Positions 1 through 12,787 of a stretch of DNA of 64,000 nucleotides are shown one piece after another. Source of the stretch: Aspidapion aeneum (taxonomy: Eukaryota > Arthropoda > Insecta > Coleoptera > Brentidae); assembly GCA_963576565.1 (NCBI GenBank), contig OY755038.1, positions 8,943,756-9,007,755 on the forward strand. The letters are read 5' to 3'. The position numbers were made by a program, and so were the translations under genes. Each line of letters opens with the position of its first letter. Positions within the stretch are counted from its first letter, which is position 1. Under the pieces are notes generated by a model. It had not been told where the DNA came from. It was given only the letters and a program-made list of their open reading frames with translations, and ran no database searches.

Positions 1-430
1 TGCCATCAATTAGCCACGTTTAGGTTATACTTACTTTATAAGAGATAAAATTTAAAAATCCTGCCTATATATTTTTATTGTTTACATCCTATAATTTCAT
101 ACCAAGAGGCAGAACTGGCAACAGTAAAGAGCCGACCTTCTCAATAGTGCTACGTGATGAAAGAGTATCCCATTTCCCACCTCATCTAAGGCATCGAAGA
201 AATAACTGTTCTCTGTCTAAGGTCATAGTTGACGCAGCTGACGGTGGCCTCTACCGGCAGAACAGTGAACGATTTCTACGATTTAAGGTTTTTACGTCTT
301 ACTTTTCAATGAATTATTTTTCGATAAATTAAGTTTTTTACAAATTTTGTTTTTATAATGGGTACGGGTACTAAACTTTTTTAACACGTTTAATTTTGTT
401 TTTGTTAATTTCGATTTTTACAAATTATGT
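1..430. other. Unassigned AT-rich sequence
   Basis: No recognised gene or repeat. A short open frame (78-332, +) has no recognisable domain, and its composition differs little from the surrounding DNA. An exon cannot be excluded but nothing supports one. Confidence 0.3.
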
Positions 431-531
431 TTTCTAGGTATTAAATGTTTTTAAAAACTTTTCTGCAAATAAAATTTTCTACATTTTTAGGGGAATCTTT
501 TATATGAATCATTTGAGTGGGAACAACAGGG

Positions 532-2085
532 CATCCTTGCATAAACATAGGGAAAAAAGACAGTTGACAAATACTTGACATAGACGCTGTGTTAAAGTAA
601 AAAAAGAACGGACGACGCCCACAATCCGTGCGTTTCACCGATAATTTTTTATTATTATCGTTATATCTTGGTATTGGCGAAGGCGCGATTTACTGCGAAT
701 AAACTCTAGTCCTGGCATAGAAAAAAGGAAAAAAGGCAGTTGACAAATACTCGACATTTCGAAACCAGAGACGATATGTCAAAGTGAAAGCGTTTAATGT
801 TTTTTTTTGCATGCATTGTAACAATAAAAACCTCAAGAACAAAATCAAGGGCACACGAGTCTTGCAAACTTTCTGAAATGTAATTTTGAAATTGTATAAT
901 TAGTTTCTGTCGGAAGTGCCAATAACTCGTTAAATTTCGCAACCTTGATTTTGCTTGAATTCGGATGGTTTGAGATTTCGAAGGTTTGTTTACAATAACA
1001 AAAAAGTCACAAGAAAATTAAGTTCAGGGTGGGAACACTGTAATCCTTGCATAGACATAAGAAAAAAAGGCGGCTGACCAAGGCCAACACAAAAATAGAG
1101 GCCACGACCCTGACAAAATCAGCTGTTCTCCCGGGGCTGAATTTTACATTGGGTCTTATGGGAGGTCAGACGTTATTTTATGATAATTTCAAAATGGCAC
1201 TACAGATTTCCGCAAAATTTCAGTCAAATATTCTCAGACACCATCCCGATATTCTGCCAAAGTTTTGTAAGGATGCAAGATGATTAAAAAGTTAAAATTT
1301 TCAAGATTTAGCATTCCTTATTTTGAATTCAAATTACCCGCCATGTACCACATGCCAACTGTTATATTTGACATGTATTTGGCTTTGTCATATGTGATTG
1401 TCACATTCGCTTCTGCTTTAAACTTAATTTTTGTGTGAGCTAATGAAGCGGCTATGAAAAATTAGGGCTTACTATACATTAAAAAAAATTGTTCTGCCAG
1501 AATAAAGTAAAAACAATCTCAAAAACGGCTTCATTAAAAAAAAATCAAATGTCCATGAAACGTCATTCCAACCTCAAAATTTTAAAGACAATCAGCTGTG
1601 TCGTAACGTAACCATCAAAAAAAAAATCAGCCCCGGATGTGACGCCAACAAAGTGGAGGATCGTGGCCCGTCCATTTTGATAGCCCTGGGCTGACAAATA
1701 CTTGACATTTCAAAACCAGAGACGATATTTCAAAGTAAAAGAAAAACGAACGGCGCCCACAATCCGTTCGTTTCACCGATGATTTTTTTTCATTATCGCG
1801 GCAACGTTCTCTGATATATTGGCGAAGGCCCAATTTATTGCGTTTACGATTTTTTTGCATGTCATATAACAATAAAGACCTCAAGATCAAAATCAAGGGC
1901 ACACGAGTCTTGCAAACTTTCTGAAATGTAATTTTGAAATTGTATAATTAGTTTCTGTCGGAAGTGCCAATAACTCGTTAAATTTCGCAACCTTGATTTT
2001 CCTTGAATTCGGATGGTTTGAGATTTCGAAGGTTTGTTTACAATAACAAAAAAGTCTTAAAAAAAATAGGTTCAGGGCGGGAAAA
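532..2085. repeat. Three imperfect tandem copies of a ~200-350 bp repeat
   Basis: Three blocks begin with the same kind of start, 'aaaaaaggcagttgacaa' or a variant (near 550, 725 and 1060). They continue with the same sequence: a GACAAATACTTGACATTT-like stretch, a CGCCCACAATCCGT-type stretch, then a common block at 809-1030 and 1857-2085. The third copy is split at 1072-1078 by a MITE (1079-1688). The copies differ by internal deletions. Nothing coding is seen. Confidence 0.7.
1079..1688 (-). mobile_element. 610-bp MITE, 7-bp TSD family, intact copy
   Basis: This is a full copy of a non-autonomous DNA transposon that recurs at 37.8-42.2 kb, here in the opposite orientation. The termini are CAAGGCCAACAC and, on the other strand, CAGGGCTATCAAAATGG, which form imperfect terminal inverted repeats. 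The element is flanked by a perfect 7-bp duplication, ggctgac (1072-1078 and 1689-1695). There is no transposase. CA...TG termini with a 7-bp duplication would suit a P-superfamily or atypical hAT source, but the class is not settled. Confidence 0.85.
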
Positions 2086-2098
2086 CTTAACATTTAAA

Positions 2099-2498
2099 TC
2101 GTTTATATAGAATGATTCAAAAGTAAGCAGAATTCTTTCGGAAGCGTAATTGTTGTATAAAATCAAGGTAAAAAGTTAATATTAATATAGGTCCCAAAAT
2201 GCTTCTTAAGGAAGCTACGGGCCTTTGAATAGGACAACTGAAAGACTATTTTTCCGTTATAATGATCTTTTTGGCATGTTAAGTAATTTCATAAATTAAA
2301 CACTCCAAAAAAACACATGTTTAAAAAAATATGCTTTATGCCGTTTTTTTTTCTATTGGCGAAATCACATTGTATTCTACAGACTAATAATTAACACACG
2401 TGGAGTTTTGGAGCAAAAGATCGATGAAATAACTGATTAATCTGCCTCAGCCTACCTCAGGTTATATTGCTCAGTGAGTTTTGGACAACCATATTATA
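2099..2498. other. Unassigned sequence
   Basis: AT-rich filler with no open frame or repeat recognised. Confidence 0.3.
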
Positions 2499-2506
2499 CT
2501 TTGGCA

Positions 2507-2690
2507 CAGCAGCGTAGCGTGCCTGACGGGGCCGGGGGGGGGGGGGCGACAGTTAAAAAGGTGCCCTCAAAAATATTGCCACCAAAAAAAAAAAAGGTCA
2601 TCATGTCTTTACTTTCCTTTCCCGGCCCTGCTCCTTAATAAAGCTTAGGGCGCTTCGGGCACCCCGCCCCTCCCCCACGCTACGCCACTG
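2507..2690. mobile_element. 184-bp hAT-type MITE
   Basis: The terminal inverted repeats read CAGCAGCGTAGCGTG on the left and CAGTGGCGTAGCGTG on the other strand from the right. An exact 8-bp duplication, ctttggca, flanks it (2499-2506 and 2691-2698). An 8-bp duplication and a CAG start are the hAT signature. The interior is GC-rich with a long G run near 2535-2548. Confidence 0.85.
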
Positions 2691-3158
2691 CTTTGGCAGT
2701 TCAAAATTGCACCAGGACATGATTTAAAAAAAGACCATTGCTCATCAAATTATCGTTATTATTATCATAAAAAAAATACCATGTTAGCATATAAATTTAA
2801 TTTTCACAATAATAAAATGGATTTTACATATCTTACTTTCTGCATAGCAGGGAATTTTCCATTTAGTGGAAATAAATATTTTTCAAATTCAAGTTCCAGT
2901 AATTCATTTTTCATTTTCTAAAATGAAAGATTAACAGCTAACCGAACCTCCACTGCCAACATTTCGAAAACAAAGAAAATATTTGAAAAATCGTAAAAAA
3001 ACAGTATTTTATGAAGCAGAGAGATAAAAAAGATGTAAAACGTAACATATATGAAGCAATAGTGAAAAGCACGCTGTTGCATAAAATGGCGATTTTTCAC
3101 GTAACAGAAAAATACAAAACAAAAATGGAGTGTCGAAACGGATGCAATAAGAAGATCA

Positions 3159-3434
3159 ATGAGAATATCTAGAACAGATCATCTAATAAATGAGATCATA
3201 AAGGAAAGCATAGGAATCGAGGGAAGCATAACGGATGACACTAAAAGACAATTGATATGGTACATCCATGTAGAACGAATGAACGACGAAAGATTACCCA
3301 AGCAGACCCTAGAATGGCAACTAGTAGGGCGCAGACCAAGAGGGCGTCCTAAACTGGAACGGCAACAGTCAATCCAAAGAACAATGAATCACAATAACCT
3401 GATGATTGTCAGAATCGAAGAAGGTGGAGAATAG
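3159..3434 (+). pseudogene. LINE ORF2 C-terminal fragment, array unit 1
   Basis: A 91-residue open frame with WYIHV, RMNDERLPKQ and RGRPKLERQQ. These are typical of the tail of endonuclease/reverse transcriptase ORFs in non-LTR elements of the RTE/CR1 type. It lacks the upstream 'MDAIRR' because the ATG is ACG here. It is only a repeat fragment, with no catalytic residues. Confidence 0.75.
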
Positions 3435-4339
3435 GCATCGGACAAGGTAGAAAAATGTTCTAAACCAACATAGGAGTATTTTTGGTCAACCAAAAAAAAG
3501 ATATTGCTTATCAAGTTATCGTTATCACTATCATAAAGAAGAAAACCATGTTAGCATATAAATTTAACTTTCACAATAATAAAATGGAATTTACATATCT
3601 TACTTTCTGCATAGTCAGAGAATTTTCCATTTAGTGGAAATAAATATTTTTCAAATTCAAGTTCCAGTAATTCATTTTTCATTTTCTTTATTTAAGTCAC
3701 CTGGCGCTCCTAAAAGTTAAACAAACAGCTCGCGTTGAGCTTGGTAACTCCAAAATGAAAGGTAAACAGCTAGCCGAACCTCCACTGCCAACATTTCGAA
3801 AACAAAGAACATATTTGAAAAATCATAAAAAATCTTAACAGTACTTTATGAAGCAGAGAGATAAAAAAAGGATGTAAAACTTAACAATGGAGAAAAGCAC
3901 GCTGTTGTATGAAATAGAGATTTTTCGCGTAACAGAAAAATACAAAACAAAAAAGGAGCGTCGAAATGGATGCAATAATACTTTCTGCATAGACAAAGAA
4001 TTTTCCATTTAGTGGAAATAAATATTATTCAAATTCAAGTTCCCGTAACTCATTATTTATTTTCTTTATTTAAGTCACCTGGCGCTCCTAAAAGTTAAAC
4101 AAACAGCTCGCGTTGAGCTTGGTAAGTCCAAAATGAAAGGTAAACCGCTAGCCGAACCTCCCCTGCCAACATTTTGAAAACAAAGAACATATTTGAAAAA
4201 TCATAAAAAAACTTAACAGTACTTTATGAAGCAGAGAAATAAAAAATGATATAATAAACAATGGTGAAAAGCACGCTGTTGTATGAAATAGAGATTTTTC
4301 GCGTAACAGAAAAATAAAAAACAAAAATGGAGTGTCGAA

Positions 4340-4639
4340 ATGGATGCAATAAGAAGATCCATGAGAATATCTAGAACAGATCATCTAAGAAATGAGATTA
4401 TAAAGGAAAGAATAGGAATCGAGGGAAGCATAACGGATGACATCACTAAAAGGCAACTGATATGGTACGGCCATGTACAACGGATGAGCGACGAAAGATT
4501 ACCAAAGCAGACCCTAGAATGGCAACTAGTAGGGCGCAGACCAAGAGGGCGTTCTAAACTGGAACGGCAACAGTCAATCCAAAGAACAATGAGTCACAAA
4601 AACCTGATGATTGTCAGAATCGAAGAAGGTGGAGAATAG
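4340..4639 (+). pseudogene. LINE ORF2 C-terminal fragment, array unit 3
   Basis: A 99-residue frame starting MDAIRRSMRISR with WYGHVQRM and RRPRGRSKL. Upstream, in another frame, the same unit encodes TEKYKTKM, which normally directly precedes this segment in the parent ORF. A frameshift therefore sits just before 4340. Not a host gene. Confidence 0.8.
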
Positions 4640-5180
4640 GCGTCGGACAAGGTGCAAAAATGTTCTAAACCAACATAGGAGTATTTTTGGTCAACCAAAA
4701 AAAAGATATTGCTTATCAAGTTATCGTTATCATTATCATAAAGAAGAAAACCATGTTAGCATATAAATTTAACTTTCACAATAATAAAATGGATTTTACA
4801 TATCTTACTTTCTGCATAGTCAGAGAATTTTCCATTTAGTGGAAATAAATATTTTTCAAATTCAAGTTCCAGTAACTCATTTTTCATTTTCATTATTTAA
4901 GTCACCTGGCGCTCCTAAAAGTTAAACAAACAGCTCCCGTTGAGCTTGGTAACTCTAAAATGAAAGGTAAACACCTAGCCGAACCTCCACTGCCAACATT
5001 TCGAAAACAAAGAACATATTTAAAAAATCATAAAAAATCTTAACAGTACTTTATGAAGCAGAGAGATAAAAAAGGATGTAAAACTTAACATATATAAAGC
5101 AATGGTGAAAAGCACGCTGTTGTATGAAATAGAGATTTTTCGCGTAACAGAAAAATTCAAAACAAAAATGGAGTGTCGAA

Positions 5181-5480
5181 ATGGATGCAATAAGAAGATC
5201 AATGAGAATATCTAGAACAGATCATCTAAGAAATAAGATTATAAAGGAAATAATAGGAATCGAGGGCAGCATAACGGATGACATCACTAAAAGACAACGG
5301 ATATGGTACATCCATGTAGAACGAATGAACGATGAAAGATTACCAAAGCAGACCCTAGAATGGCAACTAGTAGGGCGCAGACCAAGAGGGCGTCCTAAAC
5401 TGGAACGGCAACAGTCAATCCAAAGAACAATGAGTCACAAAAACCTGATGATTGTCAGAATCGAAGAAGGTGGAGAATAG
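5181..5480 (+). pseudogene. LINE ORF2 C-terminal fragment, array unit 4
   Basis: A 99-residue frame nearly identical to the one 841 bp upstream, differing by a handful of substitutions (for example WYIHVERM for WYGHVQRM). Same decayed ORF2 tail. Confidence 0.8.
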
Positions 5481-6009
5481 GCGTCGGACAAGGTAGAAAA
5501 ATGTTCTAAACCAACATAGGAGTATTTTTGGTCAACCAAAAAAAAGATATTGCTGATCAAGTCATCGTTGTCATTATTATAAAGAAGAAAACCATGTTAG
5601 CATATAAATTTAACTTTCACAATAATAAAATGGATTTTACATTTCTTACTTTCTGCATAGTCAGAGAATTTTCCATTTAGTGGAAATAAATATTTTTCAA
5701 ATTCAAGTTCCAGTAACTCATTTTTCATTTTCTTTATTTAAGTCACCTGGCGCTCCTAAAAGTTAAACAAACAGCTCGCGTTGAGCTTGGTAACTAAAAT
5801 GAAAGGTTAACAGATAGCCGAACCTCCACTGCCAACATTTCGAAAACAAAGAACATATTTGAAAAATCATAAAAAATCTTAACAGTACTTTATGAAGCAG
5901 AGAGAAAAAAAAAGGATGTAAAACTTAACAATGGTGAAAAGCACGCTGTTGTATGAAATAGAGATGTTTCGCGTAACAGAAAAATACAAAACAAAAAAGG
6001 AGCGTCGAA

Positions 6010-6308
6010 ATGGATGCAATAAGAAGATCAATGAGAATATCTAGAACAGATCATCTAAGAAATGAGATCATAAAAAAAGAATAGGAATCGAGGGAAGCAT
6101 AACGGATGAAATCACTAAAAGACAACTGATATGGTACGGCCATGTAGAACGAATGAACGACGAAAGATTACCAAAGCAGACCCTAGAATGGCAACTAGTA
6201 GGGCGCAGACGAAGAGGGCGTTCTAAACTGGAACGGCAACAGTCAATCCAAAGAACAATGAGTCACAAAAACCTGATGATTCTCAGAATCGAAGAAGGTG
6301 GAGAATAG
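6010..6308 (+). pseudogene. LINE ORF2 C-terminal fragment, array unit 5, frameshifted
   Basis: Same segment as in the other units. An A run near 6073 ('cataaaaaaagaatagg') is one base shorter than in its neighbours and breaks the frame, so no long open frame remains. Confidence 0.75.
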
Positions 6309-6850
6309 GCGTCGGACAAGGTAGAAAAATATTCTAACCCAACATAGGAGTATTTTTGGTCAACCAAAAAAAAGATATTGCTTATCAAGTTATCGTTATC
6401 ATGATCATAAAGAAGAAAACCATGTCAGCATATAAATTTAACTTTCACAATAATAAAGTGGATTTTACATATCTTACTTTCTGCATAGTCAGAGAATTTT
6501 CCATTTAGTGGAAATAAATATTTTTCAAATTCAAGTTCCAGTAACTCATTTTTCATTTTCTTTATTTAAGTCACCTGGCGCTCCTAAAAGTTAAACAAAC
6601 AGCTCCCGTTGAGCTTGGTAACTCTAAAATGAAAGGTAAACAGCTAGCCGAACCTCCACTGCCAACATTTCGAAAACAAAGAACATATTTGAAAAATCAT
6701 CAAAAAATCTTAACAGTACTTTATGAAGCAGAGAGATAAAAAAGGATGTAAAACTTAACATATATAAAGCAATGGTGAAAAGCACGCTGTTGTATGAAAT
6801 AGAGATTTTTCGCGTAACAGAAAAATACAAAACAAAAATGGAGTGTTGAA

Positions 6851-7150
6851 ATGGATGCAATAAGAAGATCAATGAGAATATCTAGAACAGATCATCTAAG
6901 AAATGAGATTATAAAGGAAAGAATAGGAATCGAGGGAAGCATAACGGATGACATCACTAAAAGGCAACTGATATGGTACGGCCATGTACAACGGATGAGC
7001 GACGAAAGATTACCAAAGCAGACCCTAGAATGGCAACTAGTAGGGCGCAGACCAAGAGGGCGTCCTAAACTGGAACGGCAACAGTCAATCCAAAGAACAA
7101 TAAGTCACAAAAACCTGATGATTGTCAGAATCGAAGAAGGTGGAGAATAG
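6851..7150 (+). pseudogene. LINE ORF2 C-terminal fragment, array unit 6
   Basis: A 99-residue frame, almost identical to unit 3, ending in EEGGE and a stop. Same decayed ORF2 tail. Confidence 0.8.
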
Positions 7151-7570
7151 GCGTCAGACAAGGTAGAAAAATGTTCTAAACCAACATAGGAGTATTTTTG
7201 GTCAACCAAAAAAAAGATATTGCTTATCAAGTCATCGTTGTCATTATTATAAAGAAGAAAACCATGTTAGCATATAAATTTTACTTTCATAGTAATAAAA
7301 TTGCTTTTACATTTCTTACTTTCTGCATAGTCAGAGAATTTTCCATTTAGTGGAAATAAATATTTTTCAAATTCAAGTTCCAGTAACTCATTTTTCATTT
7401 TCTTTATTTAAGTCACCTGGCGCTCCTAAAAGTTAAACAAACAGCTCCCGTTGAGCTTGGTAACTCTAAAATGAAAGGTAAACAGCTAGCCGAACCTCCA
7501 CTGCCAACATTTCGAAAACTTTAAAACAAAGAAAATATTTGAAAAATCATAAAATAGCTTTAATGTGAAA

Positions 7571-8676
7571 ATGAACTTTCCTTTACATTTTGTTAATAGA
7601 TGGGGTTGATTGATTCCAGTGGCATATGCCTATATAAGCGATAGGGGAAAAAAAAATATTTTTCAGATAACGCCAAAAATGTATTATTTGGTATATTTTT
7701 ACCTAACTTAACAATATCCCGCTAAGCACAAAATCATAAAAAACGTTGAAAAAAAAATGTTTTTTTTCTAACACAAATTTGTGTTAAAATTAAGTCAACT
7801 TTTGATATTAAAAAACATGTAGAAAATCCTAACGAAAATATCATGTAAAAGCATTTCCAAGAATATATTTCTTAATAAAATTAAGAAACCAGCATTAAAA
7901 AAACCATAATTTCACTAACATTAAAAATAATACCATCAATATATGGTTATTTTTATAATGTTTTTCCTACATCTTATTTCTAACGTTGAATTTAAGATAT
8001 ATGAAGCTAATAAATGTTTTGTTTTTTAAACATTAAACAAAATGATACTATAGAGGGCGCTGCCGTGTAGTTCTACTTAGAGTCACAGCATCACGAAGAC
8101 GTAGTGTCTTGCCAGGCTTCCAGGATGCAGTGACCCTAGTTCCACTACCAGAACGGGCCATCGCCATTTTTAGTTGCATTTCGCTGCGAGTTCATACGAG
8201 TCGATAGCAGATACGCTTTGTGCAATTTTGGTTACAATATTTACCTTTTGTAGAAACAAACATGGCAAATTAAAAGCACAATTATTAATAATGATAGTGA
8301 ATACATATTTGGATAGGAATATACACCAGTTGTGTGGAAAGGATGGTATAGTTAAAGAATAACCAATATGTATGCAGTGATTTAAATTAAGCATCACAAA
8401 ATTAGGTAAGAAAAGTAAACAAAAGTAAAAAAATTGTTTTGTATGGAATATCGTATACCTACGTTACAGTTAATCAGACAGGGAATGCGACAATTTACCG
8501 CGAATGATTAGCCGCCGGACCTTAAGCCGCGTATTCATTTGAGGCAAAATTCGCAAGCCTCGCAGCGGGATCAAATGAATGCTTCGTTTGCATTCATGCT
8601 AAAGTGAATACGCGCCTTGAAATTGTTTGCCTTGTATTCACTTGAAAATGAATTGTTTGGCCTCATAGCGAGGCAC
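7571..8676. other. Spacer between array blocks
   Basis: The first ~150 bp (to about 7690) recurs almost unchanged at 9760-9910, so this is the flank of the array duplicated with it. The remainder is unique AT-rich DNA. A ~95-bp foldback at 8524-8617 has arms 'ccgcgtattcattt' and 'aaagtgaatacgcg'. Short open frames on both strands at 8170-8397 overlap each other and match nothing I recognise. Confidence 0.55.
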
Positions 8677-9735
8677 TTTTACATTTCTTACTTTCTCCAT
8701 AGCAGAGAATTTTCTATTTAGTGGAAATAAATATTTTTCAAATTTAAGTTCCAGTAATTCATTTTTCATTTTCTTTATTTAAGTCACCTGGCGCTCCTAA
8801 AAGTTAAACAAATAGCTCGCGTTGAGCTTGGTAACTCCAAAATGAAAGGTAAACAGCTAGCCGAACCTCCACTGCCAACATTTCGAAAACAAAGATCATA
8901 TTTGGAAAATCATAAAAAATCTTAACAGTACTTTATGAAGCAGAGAGATAAAAAAGGATGTAAAACTTAACAATGGTGAAAAGCACGCTGTTGTATGAAA
9001 TAGAGATTTTTCGCGTAACAGAAAAAATACAAAACAAAAAAGAAGCGTCGAAATCGATGCAATAAGAAGATCAATGAGAATATCTAGAACAGATCATCTA
9101 AGAAATGAGATCATAAAGGAAAGAATAGGAATCGAGGGAAGCATAACGGATGAAATCACTAAAAGACAACTGATATGGTACGGCCATGTACAACGGATAA
9201 GCGACGAAAGATTACCAAAGCAGACCCTAGAATGGCAACTAGTAGGGCGCAGACCAAGAGGGCGTTCTAAACTGGAACGGCAACAGTCAATCCAAAGAAC
9301 AATGAATCACAATAACCTGATGATTGTCAGAATCGAAGAAGGTGGAGAATAGGCGTCGGACAAGGTAGAAAAATGTTCTAAACCAACATAGGAGTATTTT
9401 TGGTCAACCAAAAAAAAGATTTGCCTATCAAGTTATCGTTATCATTATCATAAAGAAGAAAACCATGTTGGCATATAAATTTAACTTTCACATTAATAAA
9501 TTGGCTTTTATATATCTTACTTTCTGCATAGTCAAAGAATTTTCCATTTAGTGGAAACAAATATTTTTCAAATTCAAGTTCTAGTAACTCATAACTTTTC
9601 ATTTTCTTTATTTAAGTCACCTGGCGCTCCTAAAAGTTAAACAAACAGCTCCCGTTGAGCTTGGTAACTCTAAAATGAAAGGTAAACAGTTAGCCGAACC
9701 TCCACTGCCAACATTTCGAAAACTTTAAAACAAAG
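8677..9735 (+). repeat. Second block of the LINE-derived array
   Basis: One nearly complete unit (8677-9416, starting at the 'ttacatttcttactttc' region) plus the 5' part of another (9417-9735). It ends at the same internal point and runs into the same flank as the first block. This indicates a segmental duplication of array plus flank. Confidence 0.85.
9074..9352 (+). pseudogene. LINE ORF2 C-terminal fragment, second block
   Basis: A 92-residue frame with WYGHVQRI and RRPRGRSKL. The unit's first ATG is changed to ATC, so the frame opens later than in its sisters. Confidence 0.75.
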
Positions 9736-9952
9736 AAAATATTTGAAAAATCATAAAATAGCTTTTGTAATGTGAAAATGAACTTTCCTTTACATTTTGT
9801 TAATAGATGGGGTTGATTGATTCCAGTGGCATTTGCCTATATAGGCGATAGGGAAAAAAATATATTTTTCAGATAACGCCAAAAGTGTATTATTTGGGCA
9901 TATTTTTACCCGTCTTAACAATATTATTGTCACGTCTGTCTATCCGTATGTG

Positions 9953-10951
9953 CCCACATAGCACAATCACGTGTTTAACGCGTAAAAAAGACGTGATAAA
10001 AAAAAACGTTGATTTTAAAAGCTGCTAGAAAAAAACGTTTATTTCATATATGAAAACAAGCTTAATAGGTCATTCATTAACGTTATAAAAAATACCGTTG
10101 CTAAAAACTGCGTTGTAATAACGCTATTATCAAATTAAAACAGCAATATGTTTACGTTAGTTTCACGTGATTTTTATCAACGTTAAAATCACATTAGATT
10201 CACGCCTTTTCTACACAAATTTTAAAACGTGACTTGCATGGCTTTTCTACCGATTATTTTTGAGATTTTACTAGCAGCAGCGCCACCTATTGACGGCATT
10301 TTTCACTTTGACGAAATCTATCAGGCAGTGTTTTGGCCACTAAACTCCAAAAATCTGTTAAGGAACTGATCCCTGATCCTTCACGATCACGACGCATCTG
10401 TTATTAACCTAATAAAGACACATTATTATTCTGTAAATGTGTTTACTGTTAAAAATCTTGTTTAGCTTAAAAAAAAATAATGTATATAGATAGATATATA
10501 GATATATTGTCTTGCCTTGAGCGACATCTTTAAAATTGTCTTGAAGTGTTGTAGTCTTAAACTAGTAATCTTTTGTAACTTCCTTTCGCGTCTATTTTAA
10601 GTTTAAAAAATGTTATTAAAAAAATGTGACCAGAAAAGACGCAGAAAGTTAGTAGGTTTGAGAAGTCTTAATTTTGTGGCGTTTTAGAACATGTTTTGGA
10701 GGACTTTTTAAGTGTGAATTTGGTACATGAAAATAACGAGGGTAAAAAACACGTTATATACACAGCACCACAAACTTCAGCAAAAAGTACATTTTTATAG
10801 CTTCATTTCTCCTTGTTTTTAAGTTATCTTTAAGCATGTAGATTTAACAAAATAAATATGACATGGTATGAGGTTGTTTTTAAGTAAAAAAAAACTTAGT
10901 TATTTTTGTTCACGTTCATTTAACGTTGATGTGATTTTTGTGCTATGTGGG
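9953..10951 (+). mobile_element. 999-bp DNA element, CCCACATAGCACA ends
   Basis: Terminal inverted repeats CCCACATAGCACAA at the left and, on the other strand from the right, CCCACATAGCACAAAAATC. A second copy in inverted orientation lies at 30122-31122. The two are similar throughout, including a TATAGATAGATATATAG-type stretch in the middle. No transposase is encoded. No convincing target duplication is visible at either copy, so the superfamily is open. Confidence 0.75.
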
Positions 10952-11884
10952 TGTATTTGTGTGTGTGTATACATCTGTCTATAGGCCCATGTTAGGTAAA
11001 ATAGTGTACAATACTGTCAAAAGCTGATTAGATTTGGTTAAAATTCATTAATGCTAATGACAGTTTTTTGTCAGTTTCAAGGATGAAAATATTATCACTT
11101 CTTAACGGAGCATTGAAATAAAGTAGAACACGTTTTTCTCAATAATTTATGTTATTGTTTATCCCAAATTTTTGCGCAGCATTTCTCCATTTGAGTTTTT
11201 CCAAATCTACGCAGAAATTCATGCGTCACCCTATCCAACCGGTTCAGGAGTTCCAAATCACAAATCAACTATTTAAAAATGCATTGTTGTTTTAATAATA
11301 TATAAAAGAAAATAAAGCTTTATTTAAACAACAAACATTGTCGACACTTAATTATTTCACAAACAGCTGCATGTTGTTGAAACAATAACTCCAAATCAAC
11401 GTTTTTTAACTAAATGAAAGGTATTATTTTAGTTTTTTTTTTATAAAATAGTTTTTATTAAAAAAGTTTTTTTTTTTTTTTTTATAAATAAATTTTTCGA
11501 AAACCCATTTTTTTTGTAGATTTTTTTTTGGCAAATGTTGCTGGTCTAGACCCTGGCGAAACGGCCTGCGGCGAATTGTCCCCTACCATCCAGATAAATA
11601 GGTTCCGCTTTTTAAATTGCGGTTGCTTTTTAATTTAACCTTCCATATGGCTAAAACCCACTTTACCTCTTAAATAAAAAGCAAAACTTTTCTCCAAACG
11701 TTTTACCTTTCTCGTCCATTTTAAATAAATTTAATTTATGCTAGCGGCCGAAGTAATTTCGGCAAAATGTTTATTCTGCTACAAGAAATATAAGGAATGT
11801 TTTGGCATTCTTAATTATTCTAACAAATCACCTAGTTTAATTTTCCATTTAATTGGTTTTCTACACGAGGATTCTAGACATTTT
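10952..11884. other. Unassigned AT-rich sequence
   Basis: Begins with a short GT-rich run next to the preceding element. Contains a long T tract near 11466-11483. No gene or known repeat recognised. Confidence 0.3.
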
Positions 11885-12787
11885 CACCTGTATTTACTGA
11901 GACCTTAAGACTTAGCATTGTAGACCGGGTTTAAGTATCAAGTCTATAGACTTGATACCGACCGGTTTAAGTGTATTTTTTTAAGACTCACAGGTCAAAT
12001 AACTGCAAAGATTTGGTTCACCCTAATGTGCAATATGATAGTAAGCATTTCTCAGTGAGTTTCATCTCATATAAATTCAAATTAACTTTAGAAATAAAGA
12101 AAAACCACATAAAAATTTTGTAAGCAAATGTAATTTTTTGGAAACTTAGTCCGTGCAGTCGTAGGATTCCCGCTAAAAATAGTCTCAAATTGTAGTACCA
12201 CCCCTGAGGGGTGGTTAAAAGTTCGAAAAACAATAGAAATAATCCATGATTGACAAAAAACTTACATACAAAAATATTCAGAGCTAAATAAAACATAAAT
12301 AACTTAAAATTATATCTGTAGATGCATTACCGTATTAAATACGTATCAGCATTTAAATACTGTAAAAAGCACAAGATATATTAGAATCCCTTTTCAATTA
12401 CACATTCACTAAAACAATCGACCATCGGTTTAATCGTCGCTAATTTGTCTAAAAAATTAACATGTAAAATATAGCGGACAGCTGACACTGACTTACACCG
12501 TTTTTATTCGACATTTCCTAGTGACGTTTGGAGGTTTAAATATGGCTGTCATTGTTAAACCAAAATATTTTATTATTTTTATTTATTTATAACCTTTGTG
12601 TGGAAATAATGTCTTTGTTACAACGAAAAAAGATGACCCATATCCCAAGGTATTTATGAACAATTTATATAAATATTAAAACTATTGCATTCACGGGAAA
12701 AATAAGTTAAACCTTCAAACAAAATGTAGACTTTTAAACCTAGGATTGTAGCACTTAGCACTGTAGACTCTTTAGTAAATACTGGTG
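11885..12787. mobile_element. Candidate 903-bp CACTA-like element
   Basis: The left end CACCTGTATTTACT and right end (other strand) CACCAGTATTTACT are inverted. Both are followed by related CTTAGCATTGTAG / CTAAGTGCTACAAT stretches. Flanking 'ttt' on both sides could be a 3-bp duplication, as in CACTA elements. No transposase. A perfect hairpin with 'accacccc' and 'ggggtggt' arms lies at about 12197-12215. Assignment is tentative. Confidence 0.4.

Larger units (their letters stand above)
2735..7570 (+). repeat. Tandem array of ~840-bp units derived from a non-LTR retrotransposon 3' end
   Basis: About seven head-to-tail units. Unit starts (the '...aagatattgcttatcaag' region) lie near 2735, 3491, 4701, 5541, 6371 and 7212. 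Central units are about 830-841 bp. The unit at 3491-3978 is cut off after 'atggatgcaata' and joins directly to the middle of the next unit (3979). The first unit lacks the ~70-bp block with 'cacctggcgctcctaaaag', and the last is truncated at 7570. Each full unit carries on the + strand a decayed C-terminal part of a LINE reverse transcriptase (key motif RQLIWYGHV, then GRRPRGRPKL). Homogeneous spacing and high similarity imply unequal crossover or amplification, not independent insertions. Confidence 0.9.

Noticed and set aside
8170..8397. Overlapping small frames on both strands
   Set aside because: They cover each other, show no domain and lie between repeat blocks.
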